Assembly: GCA_001029295.1 (NCBI GenBank) | Contig: LDXJ01000063.1 | Location: 372,001 to 436,000, forward strand | From: Peptococcaceae bacterium CEB3 | GTDB lineage: Bacteria; Bacillota; Desulfitobacteriia; Desulfitobacteriales; Desulfitobacteriaceae | Direction: 5' to 3' | Length of the DNA: 64,000 nt | Part shown: one piece after another, positions 1 through 7,410 of the stretch | Numbering within the stretch: position 1 is the stretch's first letter | Layout of the letters: each line of letters begins with the position of its first letter | The notes under the pieces: generated by a model | What the model was told of the DNA's origin: nothing | Database searches by the model: none | The model's input: the letters and a program-made list of their open reading frames with translations, nothing else | Translations under genes and position numbers: made by a program

Positions 1-1
1 G

Positions 2-343
2 AAAGCGCTCGGAACCTCAAATTGGAGGATTATCACCTACCACATGATCCGGAATGCCACTGCTCCGATCATCGTCAACGCAACCTTAATGATTGGCGGG
101 GCAATTTTGAGTGAGGCCGCACTCTCTTTCTTGGGACTGGGCATCCAGCCTCCGCAGACCAGTTGGGGACAAATGCTCAGCAACGCTCAGCAGTACATGC
201 TGACGGATCCGCTTCAGGCCGTTTATCCGGGATTGTGCATTTTGGTCGTAGTCTTGGCAGTGAATTTTATAGGCGATGGAATCCAGAGTGCCATTGATCC
301 GCGGCGGAAAGTGCGCCGTCCCCGAAGGAGGTTGGGCAGATGA
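2..343 (+). CDS. ABC importer permease, DppC/OppC type (5' end outside window)
   Basis: C-terminal part of an integral-membrane permease of a peptide/nickel-type ABC importer. The frame is open from base 2, so the window starts inside the gene. The cytoplasmic EAA loop that docks the ATPase is visible (EAALSFLGLGIQPPQ, then SWGQML). A last hydrophobic helix (LCILVVVLAVNF) and a basic tail (RRKVRRPRRRLGR) follow. The stop overlaps the start of the next gene (ATGA), so the genes are translationally coupled. Substrate cannot be told from this fragment; peptides, nickel or another small solute are all possible. Confidence 0.9.
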   Translation, partial: KALGTSNWRIITYHMIRNATAPIIVNATLMIGGAILSEAALSFLGLGIQPPQTSWGQMLSNAQQYMLTDPLQAVYPGLCILVVVLAVNFIGDGIQSAIDPRRKVRRPRRRLGR

Positions 344-1347
344 AGGTGCCATTGCTGGAAATCAGAGATTTAAGCGTGGGTTTTCAGGCCGAGCAAGGGA
401 TCTTAAAAGCGGTTGATCGAGTATCGTTGAAGATGGAGGAGGGGAAGACTTTCTGTCTGGTGGGAGAATCCGGCAGTGGCAAAAGTGTGACCTCCCTCTC
501 AGTGATGCGGCTTATAGACTATGATGGCGGTGACATTCTCAGTGGGGAAATTTTCTTTCACGGTGAAGATCTGGTACGGAAATCCCAGGAAGAGATGATT
601 AAGCTCCGCGGGTACAAGCTGGCAATGATTTTTCAGGAGCCGATGTCTGCTTTAAACCCGGTCTTTACGGTGGGGGACCAAATTGCGGAAGCCGTGATGT
701 TGCATCAGAATAAAGGTAAGAAAGAGGCGTGTCAGGATGCTATTGAGATGTTGCGCCTGGTAGGCATACCGGCTCCCGAGGTCAGAGCCAGGCAGTATCC
801 CCATGAATTGTCGGGCGGGATGTGTCAGCGGGTGGTTATTGCCATGGCTTTGGTTTGCAAACCGGAAGTGCTGATAGCTGATGAGCCGACCACGGCCCTC
901 GATGTCACGGTTCAGGCCCAGATACTGGACTTATTGCGTCAATTGAAAGCGGAACTGAATATGGCAATTTTGCTCATTACGCATGATATGGGGGTAGCGG
1001 CTGAAGTGGCTGATCAGATAACGGTGATGTACGCGGGGGTGATGGTGGAAGAGGGGACAGTTGAGCAGGTATTTAGTCATCCTTACCATCCCTACACGCT
1101 GGGGCTCTTAAAGTCCATCCCCGGCTATGAATCGAAAAGGGGAATGGATTTGTATGCTATTCCCGGGAATATTCCAAGTCTGGCGCAACTTCCCCAAGGA
1201 TGCCGTTTTCACCCGCGCTGTGTGTTGGCTCAGGAAAAGTGCCGGCTGGAAGAGCCGGTTCCACATGATCTGGGGTCGGGGCATATGGTAAAATGTTGGT
1301 TGAGTGAAAGCGCGGAAATGTCAGAGTCAACGGCGGAAAAGAGGTGA
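340..1347 (+). CDS. ABC importer ATP-binding protein, DppD/OppD type
   Basis: First of two ATPase subunits energising the importer. Walker A is GESGSGKS (near residue 42), the Q-loop is FQEPMSALNP, and Walker B is VLIADEPTTALD followed by an ITHD switch. The signature is LSGGMCQRV, where most relatives have Arg rather than Cys after SGGM. The C-terminal oligopeptide-transporter extension is present with its Cys-rich stretch (GCRFHPRC), which in relatives can hold an Fe-S cluster. Length (335 aa) is normal for the family. It starts at an ATG that overlaps the upstream stop. Confidence 0.93.
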   Translation: MKVPLLEIRDLSVGFQAEQGILKAVDRVSLKMEEGKTFCLVGESGSGKSVTSLSVMRLIDYDGGDILSGEIFFHGEDLVRKSQEEMIKLRGYKLAMIFQEPMSALNPVFTVGDQIAEAVMLHQNKGKKEACQDAIEMLRLVGIPAPEVRARQYPHELSGGMCQRVVIAMALVCKPEVLIADEPTTALDVTVQAQILDLLRQLKAELNMAILLITHDMGVAAEVADQITVMYAGVMVEEGTVEQVFSHPYHPYTLGLLKSIPGYESKRGMDLYAIPGNIPSLAQLPQGCRFHPRCVLAQEKCRLEEPVPHDLGSGHMVKCWLSESAEMSESTAEKR

Positions 1348-1354
1348 GGCCCCT

Positions 1355-2347
1355 ATGAATGCCCCAGAACTTGCCAAGAAACAATATTTGCTCGAAACGT
1401 CTGGCGTAAAGAAATATTTTCCGATCAAGAAAGGAGTGTTGAATCGGATAGCCGGTTATGTACAGGCTGTGGATGGTCTCTCCTTCGGGATATTCCCCGG
1501 GGAAACGTTTGGGCTTGTGGGCGAATCGGGCTGTGGAAAGTCGACTTTGGGCAGGGTGGTGCTCAATTTGCAAAGGGCTACTGCGGGGCAGGTCCTCTAT
1601 GATGGCCGGGATCTGACAAAGCTGCAGATGAAAGAGATGCGCAATTTGAGGCGGGAGTTGCAAATAATTTTCCAAGATCCCTTTGGCTCCTTAAATCCCC
1701 GCCTGCCTATCAAGGATATTATGGGGGAGCCTTTTCGGGTACATGAGCGGGTCAATAAACGAGAGATCGACGAGAAAGTGATTGAATTAATGCACCTTGT
1801 CGGCTTGGACCCCGCCCGCCGCAACAGTTATCCCCACGAATTTTCCGGCGGGCAGAGGCAACGGGTCGGTATTGCCAGGGCCATGGCTCTGCATCCCAAA
1901 TTCGTGGTAGCCGACGAGGCGGTTTCCGCTTTGGACGTTTCAGTACAATCTCAAATCATCAACCTGTTTATGAGGTTGCAAAGAGAACTGGGGCTAACCT
2001 ATTTGTTTATTTCACACGGACTCAATGTCGTGCGCCACATCTCGGATCACGTGGGGGTCATGTATTTGGGCAAACTAGTCGAGATAAGTTTGACGGACGA
2101 GTTGTACAGCCATCCTTTGCATCCCTATACACTGGCTCTGCTTTCAGCGATTCCGCAACCGGACCGCGCCAAGAAGAGTCAGAGGATCATCTTGCAAGGA
2201 GATGTGCCTTCACCGGCCAATCCGCCTTCCGGATGCCGGTTTCATCCGCGCTGTCCGTATGCTCAAGTGCTGTGCCGGCAAGAAGAACCACTTTTGCAGG
2301 GCACAGGTGAGGATCACCGGGTGGCGTGTCATTTTCCTTTAGGGTGA
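1355..2347 (+). CDS. ABC importer ATP-binding protein, DppF/OppF type
   Basis: Second ATPase subunit, paired with the preceding one in the heterodimer. Walker A is GESGCGKS, the signature FSGGQRQRVGIARA and Walker B VVADEAVSALD; the C-terminal Cys-rich oligopeptide extension (GCRFHPRCPYAQ) is present. I chose the ATG at 1355 because GAGGTGAGG lies just upstream; an in-frame ATG at 1304 inside the previous gene lacks such a site. Full family length. No solute-binding protein is visible, so it probably lies upstream of the window. Confidence 0.92.
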   Translation: MNAPELAKKQYLLETSGVKKYFPIKKGVLNRIAGYVQAVDGLSFGIFPGETFGLVGESGCGKSTLGRVVLNLQRATAGQVLYDGRDLTKLQMKEMRNLRRELQIIFQDPFGSLNPRLPIKDIMGEPFRVHERVNKREIDEKVIELMHLVGLDPARRNSYPHEFSGGQRQRVGIARAMALHPKFVVADEAVSALDVSVQSQIINLFMRLQRELGLTYLFISHGLNVVRHISDHVGVMYLGKLVEISLTDELYSHPLHPYTLALLSAIPQPDRAKKSQRIILQGDVPSPANPPSGCRFHPRCPYAQVLCRQEEPLLQGTGEDHRVACHFPLG

Positions 2348-2519
2348 GGAGGCGGTGTGGCAAAGGAATTGTTTCGATCTCCACGCCCCGGAGCGGTCGG
2401 CCTGAATTCGGCTTATGAAAGGGATCTCCGGGTACCGGATTTCGGACTCGTTCACACTATGGATTTCGGAGCAACAGACCCCGAGCAGGCGGGAGTACAC
2501 CGGACGAGGGGGCATCAAG

Positions 2520-4034
2520 ATGCATGGTGAAGAGGTTCTATACAGTTATTCCCCGGCAACCGGCGAGGCCGTAGGGTCGCTGCCGCTGACGGAGATCTCG
2601 GCAATTCCAGGGATGCTGGCTAAGGCCAAAGAGGTCCAGAAGGCTTGGGGGGAGCGGGGGTTGGCGGAACGTCTGAGCCTCCTGCCCCGGCTGCGCGCCG
2701 TAGTGCTGGAACAAAAAGAGGAGATCGCCCGCTTAGTGAGCTGGGAAACGGGAAAGCCTTATCCCGAGTCCCTGGCCGTGGAATTGATACCCGCTTTGGA
2801 TATGATCCGCTTCCTGGAAAAAGAGGCAGGCCGGATTCTGAGGCCGGAACGCCTCGACTTGGGTTGGTTTGTTCACAAGCGCAGCCTTCTGGAGCACATC
2901 CCACTCGGAGTCGTCGCGATTATTTCGCCCTGGAACTATCCCTTCGGCATCCCTTTCACCCAGGTAGTGGCTGCTCTGATGGCGGGAAACGCGGTTTTGC
3001 TTAAGCCGTCCGAGCTGACGCCGCTGAGTGGACAGCTTTTGGTGGAGATATTTGGTGAGGCCGGGCTGGAGCCGGATCTGTTGCAGCTGATTTCCGGTGA
3101 CGGTTCGCGCGGAGAGGCGCTGGTGGCGACTGGGCCTGACAAGATAGTCTTCACGGGGAGTGTGGCCACGGGGAAAAAAGTCATGAGTGCGGCGGCGCAA
3201 GGATTGATTCCGCTGACCCTGGAATTGGGGGGGAAGGATCCGATGCTGGTCTTGCGGGACGCCAACCTTGAACGGGCGGCCAATGGGGCGGTCTGGGGGG
3301 CTTTTACCAATGCCGGGCAGGTTTGCGCTTCGGTGGAGCGCTGTTATGTGGAACGCCCTGTGGCGGAGGAATTTATCGCCAAAGTCGTGGCGAAGACCGG
3401 GCGGTTACGTCAGGGCAGTCCTCTGGAGCGTGCACCCGGAGGAGAGGTGGTGGTTAAGCCAGTCGACATCGGGCCGTTGATCAACGAAACCCAGCGGCGC
3501 AAAGTCCAAGCGCAGGTAGATGAAGCCCTCTCTCTTGGCGGGAGGGCTCTCTGCGGCGGCCAAGAGCGCCTAGATTTGCCGGGATATTTTTATCCGCCCA
3601 CCGTGCTTGTCGACGTGCCGCCCGGGGCGGCGGTCTGGCAGGAGGAGACATTTGGACCGCTTTTGCCCATCGCGGTAGTGGATTCCGCGGAGGAAGGGAT
3701 CGCCCTGGCCAATGACAGCCGCTATGCCCTCTCAGCGAGCGTCTGGTCACAAAACCGCGGGAAGGCCCGGGCGGTGGCCGGCCGCTTGGAGGCGGGAACG
3801 GTCTGGATCAATGATGTGATCTACACCTATGGACTGGCGGCGACCCCCTGGGGCGGTTTTAAGGAAAGCGGCCTGGGGCGGACGCATTCCGCCGAGGGCT
3901 TGCGCGACTTTACCCAGACGCGCCACCGCAATGAAGGGTATTACCCATTGCGGAGTGAGTTGCAATGGTACCCTTATACGGAGAAGAAACGGATTTGGCT
4001 GGAACGCCTGATGAGGTTTCTTTACGGACGATGA
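2520..4034 (+). CDS. NAD(P)-dependent aldehyde dehydrogenase
   Basis: Aldehyde dehydrogenase superfamily enzyme oxidising an aldehyde to its acid. The cofactor-binding stretch SPWNYPF, the LKPSELTP segment, FTGSVATGKK, the general-base Glu in LELGGKDP and the catalytic Cys in GQVCASVE are all visible. The C-terminus has a tryptophan/tyrosine-rich tail (LQWYPYTEKKR), recalled from semialdehyde and fatty-aldehyde dehydrogenases; the substrate is not determined. The ATG at 2520 follows GGACGAGGGGGC; an earlier in-frame ATG at 2415 has no ribosome site. About 170 bp separate it from the ABC genes, so it may be co-transcribed. A fragment of a second copy lies at 46315-46425. Confidence 0.9.
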   Translation: MHGEEVLYSYSPATGEAVGSLPLTEISAIPGMLAKAKEVQKAWGERGLAERLSLLPRLRAVVLEQKEEIARLVSWETGKPYPESLAVELIPALDMIRFLEKEAGRILRPERLDLGWFVHKRSLLEHIPLGVVAIISPWNYPFGIPFTQVVAALMAGNAVLLKPSELTPLSGQLLVEIFGEAGLEPDLLQLISGDGSRGEALVATGPDKIVFTGSVATGKKVMSAAAQGLIPLTLELGGKDPMLVLRDANLERAANGAVWGAFTNAGQVCASVERCYVERPVAEEFIAKVVAKTGRLRQGSPLERAPGGEVVVKPVDIGPLINETQRRKVQAQVDEALSLGGRALCGGQERLDLPGYFYPPTVLVDVPPGAAVWQEETFGPLLPIAVVDSAEEGIALANDSRYALSASVWSQNRGKARAVAGRLEAGTVWINDVIYTYGLAATPWGGFKESGLGRTHSAEGLRDFTQTRHRNEGYYPLRSELQWYPYTEKKRIWLERLMRFLYGR

Positions 4035-4179
4035 GGAGTCGCCAAACAAAGGTATCGGGGTATGGGCGTTCCGAATTGAAGATTCTTCGGAAAACATGGA
4101 TAAATTTTTGAGATGGAGTATAATCTTAGAGGAAGATCTTACCTTCATGTCGAATGATATCTTTAATTGCCTTAAAACC

Positions 4180-4216
4180 GGGTCAACTACCCCTACTTAA
4201 CGCATTTATTGGCGTT
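4180..4216 (+). other. Two small hairpins beside the IscB relic
   Basis: GGGT/ACCC (4180-4192) and AACGC/GCGTT (4199-4216) fold into consecutive small hairpins immediately before the IscB-like relic. IS200/IS605-family elements carry hairpins near their ends and in the guide RNA next to iscB or tnpB; these could be such a remnant. By itself the structure is weak. Confidence 0.35.
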
Positions 4217-4234
4217 CAAAGACCCCCCCTCAGG

Positions 4235-4350
4235 CCAACAGAAAGGTATGGCAAAGTCCGACGGATGCTCAACGAAGGCAAAGGTGGTCGAAGCAGAGCC
4301 TTTCACTATCCAGCTTTTGTATGAGACAGACGGGTACACACAACTGAAGA
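4235..4350 (+). pseudogene. Frameshifted fragment of an IscB-like (RRXRR-domain) gene
   Basis: Two neighbouring reading frames together spell the N-terminal region of IscB/RRXRR proteins: PTERYGKVRRMLNEGK from 4235 in one frame, then KAKVVEAEPFTIQLLYETDG in another, ending in YTQ. IscB N-termini recalled from memory read like P-T-R-x-G-K-V-R-R-M-L then G-K-A-K-V-V-x-x-x-P-F-T-I-Q-L-L-Y-E-T. The required frameshift and the loss of everything downstream (RuvC and HNH parts) mark a dead remnant. It indicates that an IS200/IS605-type element was once here. It lies in the otherwise empty stretch 4035-4441. Confidence 0.7.
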
Positions 4351-4441
4351 CTTATACTTTCTGGATGGGACAAGCGGAGGCCGCAACAGGCTGGGGGCAT
4401 TGACGGATGTGAGGGCAAACTGGGTGGCAGGGGGTACATAA

Positions 4442-5086
4442 ATGGCGGAGGGTTCTGTTGCAGTATATGAGCAAGCACTGAGACAAATTAAGTCGGTGAC
4501 CGCGGTGCGGATCAGACTGAATGAAAACGGCGTAATTGAAGAAGTTCATGTTTTGGCAGGACCGGAACGCAGTCCCAAGCAGATCGTACGTGATGTGGAA
4601 TCCGTCCTGGCGGCCCAGTTCGGTTTGGAAATTGACCACAAAAAAGTCAGCGTGGCTCAGGTCGGAGAGGAAGAAGAGGAACCAGAACCGCAGAGATGGA
4701 AGCGCCCGAAACTGGTCGGAGTGTCTTTGCGCACAGTGCGTGGCCAAGCCCAAGCCACGGTTGAGCTTCAAGTCGGAGAACGCCTTTTGGAAGGCAGCAC
4801 CGAAGGGTTTTCTTCCACTCAAAACAAGTTCCGCCTCCTGGTGGAGGCTACGGTGAAAGCACTCAGTCCCTTGAATTCCGATACTTATATCCTGGTTCCG
4901 GAGGATGTGGCCATCACTCCTCTGGCCAAACATAAAGTGGCCCAAGTGGCGGTGACCGTGGTCGGGCCGGGGGGCGAGGATTCCTTGGTAGGTTGCGCCC
5001 TGGTCCGGAGCGATGACCGCGAGGCGGTTGTCAAGGCCACGTTGGATGCCGTGAACCGGAAAGTGTTTTTTCTGGGAAAACCATAG
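4442..5086 (+). CDS. Conserved hypothetical protein, soluble
   Basis: Function not recognised. The 214-residue product is soluble, with no signal peptide or membrane segment. An N-terminal alpha/beta unit (residues 1-70, with the stretch SPKQIVRDVESVLAAQFG) is joined by an acidic linker (EEEEEPEPQ) to a second unit (75-214) rich in beta strands. I recall similar proteins encoded beside HD-GYP and DUF5317 genes in spore-forming Firmicutes, the same neighbours seen here, but cannot name a family. Ribosome site GGGGG lies 8 bases before the ATG. Confidence 0.75.
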   Translation: MAEGSVAVYEQALRQIKSVTAVRIRLNENGVIEEVHVLAGPERSPKQIVRDVESVLAAQFGLEIDHKKVSVAQVGEEEEEPEPQRWKRPKLVGVSLRTVRGQAQATVELQVGERLLEGSTEGFSSTQNKFRLLVEATVKALSPLNSDTYILVPEDVAITPLAKHKVAQVAVTVVGPGGEDSLVGCALVRSDDREAVVKATLDAVNRKVFFLGKP

Positions 5087-5225
5087 TGTACTGTTGCTGA
5101 TTTTGGCCGACCTATCATCAATACAGGTTTTCAGTGTTAGTCCCACAATCAAACCACGAGCGAAGCGAAAAACGAGCGAAGCGGTTAAACCGGTTACTAT
5201 TTTAAAGAAATAGGAGGTTTGCCGC

Positions 5226-5300
5226 ATGAACAAGTTATTCAAAGTTCTTGGCGTTATTGTTACCCTCGTGCTCGCTGGCGGGGCAATATACAGAATCTGA
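5226..5300 (+). CDS. 24-residue hydrophobic membrane peptide
   Basis: A tiny ORF with a strong ribosome site (AGGAGG, 8 bases upstream of the ATG). The product starts with a basic segment (MNKLFKV), continues as one hydrophobic helix (LGVIVTLVLAGGAIY) and ends in RI. This is the layout of a small single-pass membrane peptide. It lies between the conserved hypothetical gene and the HD-GYP gene. Two copies of CGAGCGAAGCG (5157-5167 and 5173-5183) precede it. No function can be assigned; it could also act as a translational leader for the gene 40 bases downstream. Confidence 0.55.
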   Translation: MNKLFKVLGVIVTLVLAGGAIYRI

Positions 5301-5339
5301 TGTTGAGTAGGTCGGCCGTCAATCTTTAGAGGTATGACG

Positions 5340-6629
5340 ATGAAAGGTATGCCAAAACAGTTTTCCCCTTTCTTCAGATTCATGCTGGTTACGGCCTTGT
5401 TCGTTCTGGCCTTCGCCATCTGGAGGACACCTTGGAACTGGCGGAGCGTGCAGAGCCTACTGGTCTTTGGAGCCTTGGCAGTGCTCAGCGAATCCTTGCC
5501 GGTCCCTTTGCCGAAAGGAGGCTATGTTAGCGCGAGTTTTGCCATATTTTTCGCAGCCACTGTGTCCTTCCCCCCGGGGGTTGTGTGTACAGCGGTTGCA
5601 ATGGCGGGACTTCTGGTTATGGGTAAAGAAGTTAAAGGGGATCCGGTATATAAACGGATCTTTAATGCTTCGCAGTTCGTCGTGTCTAGCGCTGCAGGTA
5701 TTTTCGTAGTATTGCTTACCGGACTGAGGGGCTTTCGACTGACCTATCTGTCGGTTGCAGTCTATATTGTCGCAGCACTGGTCTATATGTTAGTAAACAT
5801 GACCATTGTGGCGGTGGCACTGGGCATATTGCAAGGAAGGTCGTCAAGAGTTATTTGGTCAAGTAATATCCGTTGGTCTATACCGAACTTTCTTACCCTT
5901 GCACCCTTGGGTCTGCTCGTAGCTTTGGTTTATCAGAACTACGGGGTCTGGGGTCTTTTTCTTCTGGTGCTCCCCCTCCTAATTTCCCGTCACTCTTTTC
6001 GCCTCTACATGGACATGCGTCAAAATTACCTGGATACGGTGGAGGCTCTGGTGCAAGCGCTGGAAGCGAAAGACGCCTACACGAGCGGGCATTCGGGCCG
6101 GGTAGCCGAGCTGTCGGTGCGCATGGCGGAAGCGCTGGGCTTGTCGGAGGAGAAGATAGAGTTTGTCAAATACGCGGGGCTTCTGCACGATGTGGGTAAG
6201 ATCGGGGTCAGCGAAGAGGTTCTGAATAAACCCGGCCGGCTGTCAGACGGGGAGTGGCTGGAAGTGCAGAGCCATCCCGTGGTGGGAGAGGGCATCGTCG
6301 AGAAGATCACGTTTCTCTTCAATGTGGGGTCGGTCATTCGCCATCACCACGAGCGCTATGACGGGACGGGTTACCCGGACAAGTTAGAAGGCAAGGCGAT
6401 ACCGTTGGAATCTCGCATTATCGCCGTGGCCGATTCTTTTGACGCTATTACTTCGGACCGCAGTTACCGCAAGGGGAAATCGCGCGAGGAAGCCATTACG
6501 GAACTGCGCCATGTAGCGGGAAGCCAACTCGACCCGGACTTGGTCGCGATTCTGATTAAGATTATCGGCGAAGAAGAGAAATGTGCCCGGACGAAGAAAT
6601 GTGCGCTGGGCGAAATGCAAGGAACGTAG
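5340..6629 (+). CDS. Membrane-anchored HD-GYP domain protein (probable c-di-GMP phosphodiesterase)
   Basis: The N-terminal half (to about residue 220) consists of several hydrophobic helices and resembles an MASE-type membrane sensor. The C-terminal half is a complete HD-GYP domain: HSGRVAELSVRMA, LLHDVGKIGV with the HD pair, then HHERYDGTGYPD, which contains the GYP signature, and ADSFDAITSDRSYR. HD-GYP domains hydrolyse cyclic di-GMP and bind two or three metal ions through these residues. AGAGG at 5328-5332 suits the ATG at 5340; an ATG at 5334 is too close. A DUF5317 gene follows. Confidence 0.9.
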   Translation: MKGMPKQFSPFFRFMLVTALFVLAFAIWRTPWNWRSVQSLLVFGALAVLSESLPVPLPKGGYVSASFAIFFAATVSFPPGVVCTAVAMAGLLVMGKEVKGDPVYKRIFNASQFVVSSAAGIFVVLLTGLRGFRLTYLSVAVYIVAALVYMLVNMTIVAVALGILQGRSSRVIWSSNIRWSIPNFLTLAPLGLLVALVYQNYGVWGLFLLVLPLLISRHSFRLYMDMRQNYLDTVEALVQALEAKDAYTSGHSGRVAELSVRMAEALGLSEEKIEFVKYAGLLHDVGKIGVSEEVLNKPGRLSDGEWLEVQSHPVVGEGIVEKITFLFNVGSVIRHHHERYDGTGYPDKLEGKAIPLESRIIAVADSFDAITSDRSYRKGKSREEAITELRHVAGSQLDPDLVAILIKIIGEEEKCARTKKCALGEMQGT

Positions 6630-6717
6630 GCGGCTGGACTTGCCCTCGTGAAGGAACGGATTCTATGATCGTTTGTCTATCACATATGACCGAATCTCAA
6701 GCTTTCGGGGGTGTGTT

Positions 6718-7281
6718 ATGCTGATTGGTGCTCTGGTTCTGGCGGTCGTCGTGGGCCTATTGGCCGGAGGGAAGTTGAAAAACCTGAGCTATTTGCCATT
6801 GCGCGGCGCCTGGTTGGTTCTGGGGGCGCTTTTTTTGCAAGCGGTTCTCTCCTGGACAGCGGCCAAAGGGCTGGGGATCGGACCCCGCTGGGTTGGCCCG
6901 TTGCTCCATATTTTGTCCTATGTCCTGCTCTTGGCCTTTACCTGGGTTAACCGTTCCTTGCCCGGCGTGCGCGTCTTGGCGGCGGGGGTTTTTCTCAACG
7001 GTCTTGTCATTGCCGTGAACGGAGGTTTGATGCCGGTCGCTCCCGGGGTTCTGCCGCCGTGGGATATTGCCCGCCTGGCGAAAGGTGTGGGGATACACGG
7101 GCTCATGTCGGCGAGGACGCGTCTCACCTTTCTCTCAGACCGTTTTTACCTGGCGGCTCCGGTTTTAGGCAGGCAGCTTTTCAGCGTAGGAGATGTTCTC
7201 ATCGATGTCGGCGCGTTTTGGTTGGTGTTTCGTTCGCTGCGAGCCTTTTCGGGGACGGAGGAAAAAGGCGTTTCCGGCTGA
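6718..7281 (+). CDS. DUF5317 integral membrane protein
   Basis: The product is almost entirely hydrophobic, with about five helices. The pattern GLLAGGKLKNLSYLPLRGAW at the start and the later NGGLMPVAPG match my memory of the DUF5317 family, small membrane proteins of unknown role in Clostridia, often beside HD-domain genes. The ATG at 6718 is preceded by GGGGGTG; an in-frame upstream ATG at 6673 lacks a site. It is the last gene before a strong terminator. The tail after the stop has short direct repeats of CGGATTAACTGAA. Confidence 0.8.
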   Translation: MLIGALVLAVVVGLLAGGKLKNLSYLPLRGAWLVLGALFLQAVLSWTAAKGLGIGPRWVGPLLHILSYVLLLAFTWVNRSLPGVRVLAAGVFLNGLVIAVNGGLMPVAPGVLPPWDIARLAKGVGIHGLMSARTRLTFLSDRFYLAAPVLGRQLFSVGDVLIDVGAFWLVFRSLRAFSGTEEKGVSG

Positions 7282-7340
7282 AACGGTTCGGATTAACTGA
7301 AATGGGTCGGATTAACTGAAGCGGTTCCGATTAAAAAGAA

Positions 7341-7373
7341 GGGCCCCGGAGAATTCTCTCCGGGGCCTTTTTC
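7341..7373. terminator. Rho-independent terminator, probably bidirectional
   Basis: GGCCCCGGAG and CTCCGGGGCC form a perfect 10-bp stem around AATTCT, with a T-run on the right and A-rich sequence on the left. It can end both the DUF5317 operon and the convergent cooS transcript. Confidence 0.9.
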
Positions 7374-7410
7374 TGGTTCGCCATGGTTCTCAAGGTCCGA
7401 GTCTTCGCCG

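Noticed and set aside
2357-2530. 57-codon GTG ORF between the ABC genes and the aldehyde dehydrogenase
   Set aside because: It overlaps the dehydrogenase start, has a poorly spaced ribosome site and no recognisable features; open by chance in GC-rich DNA.
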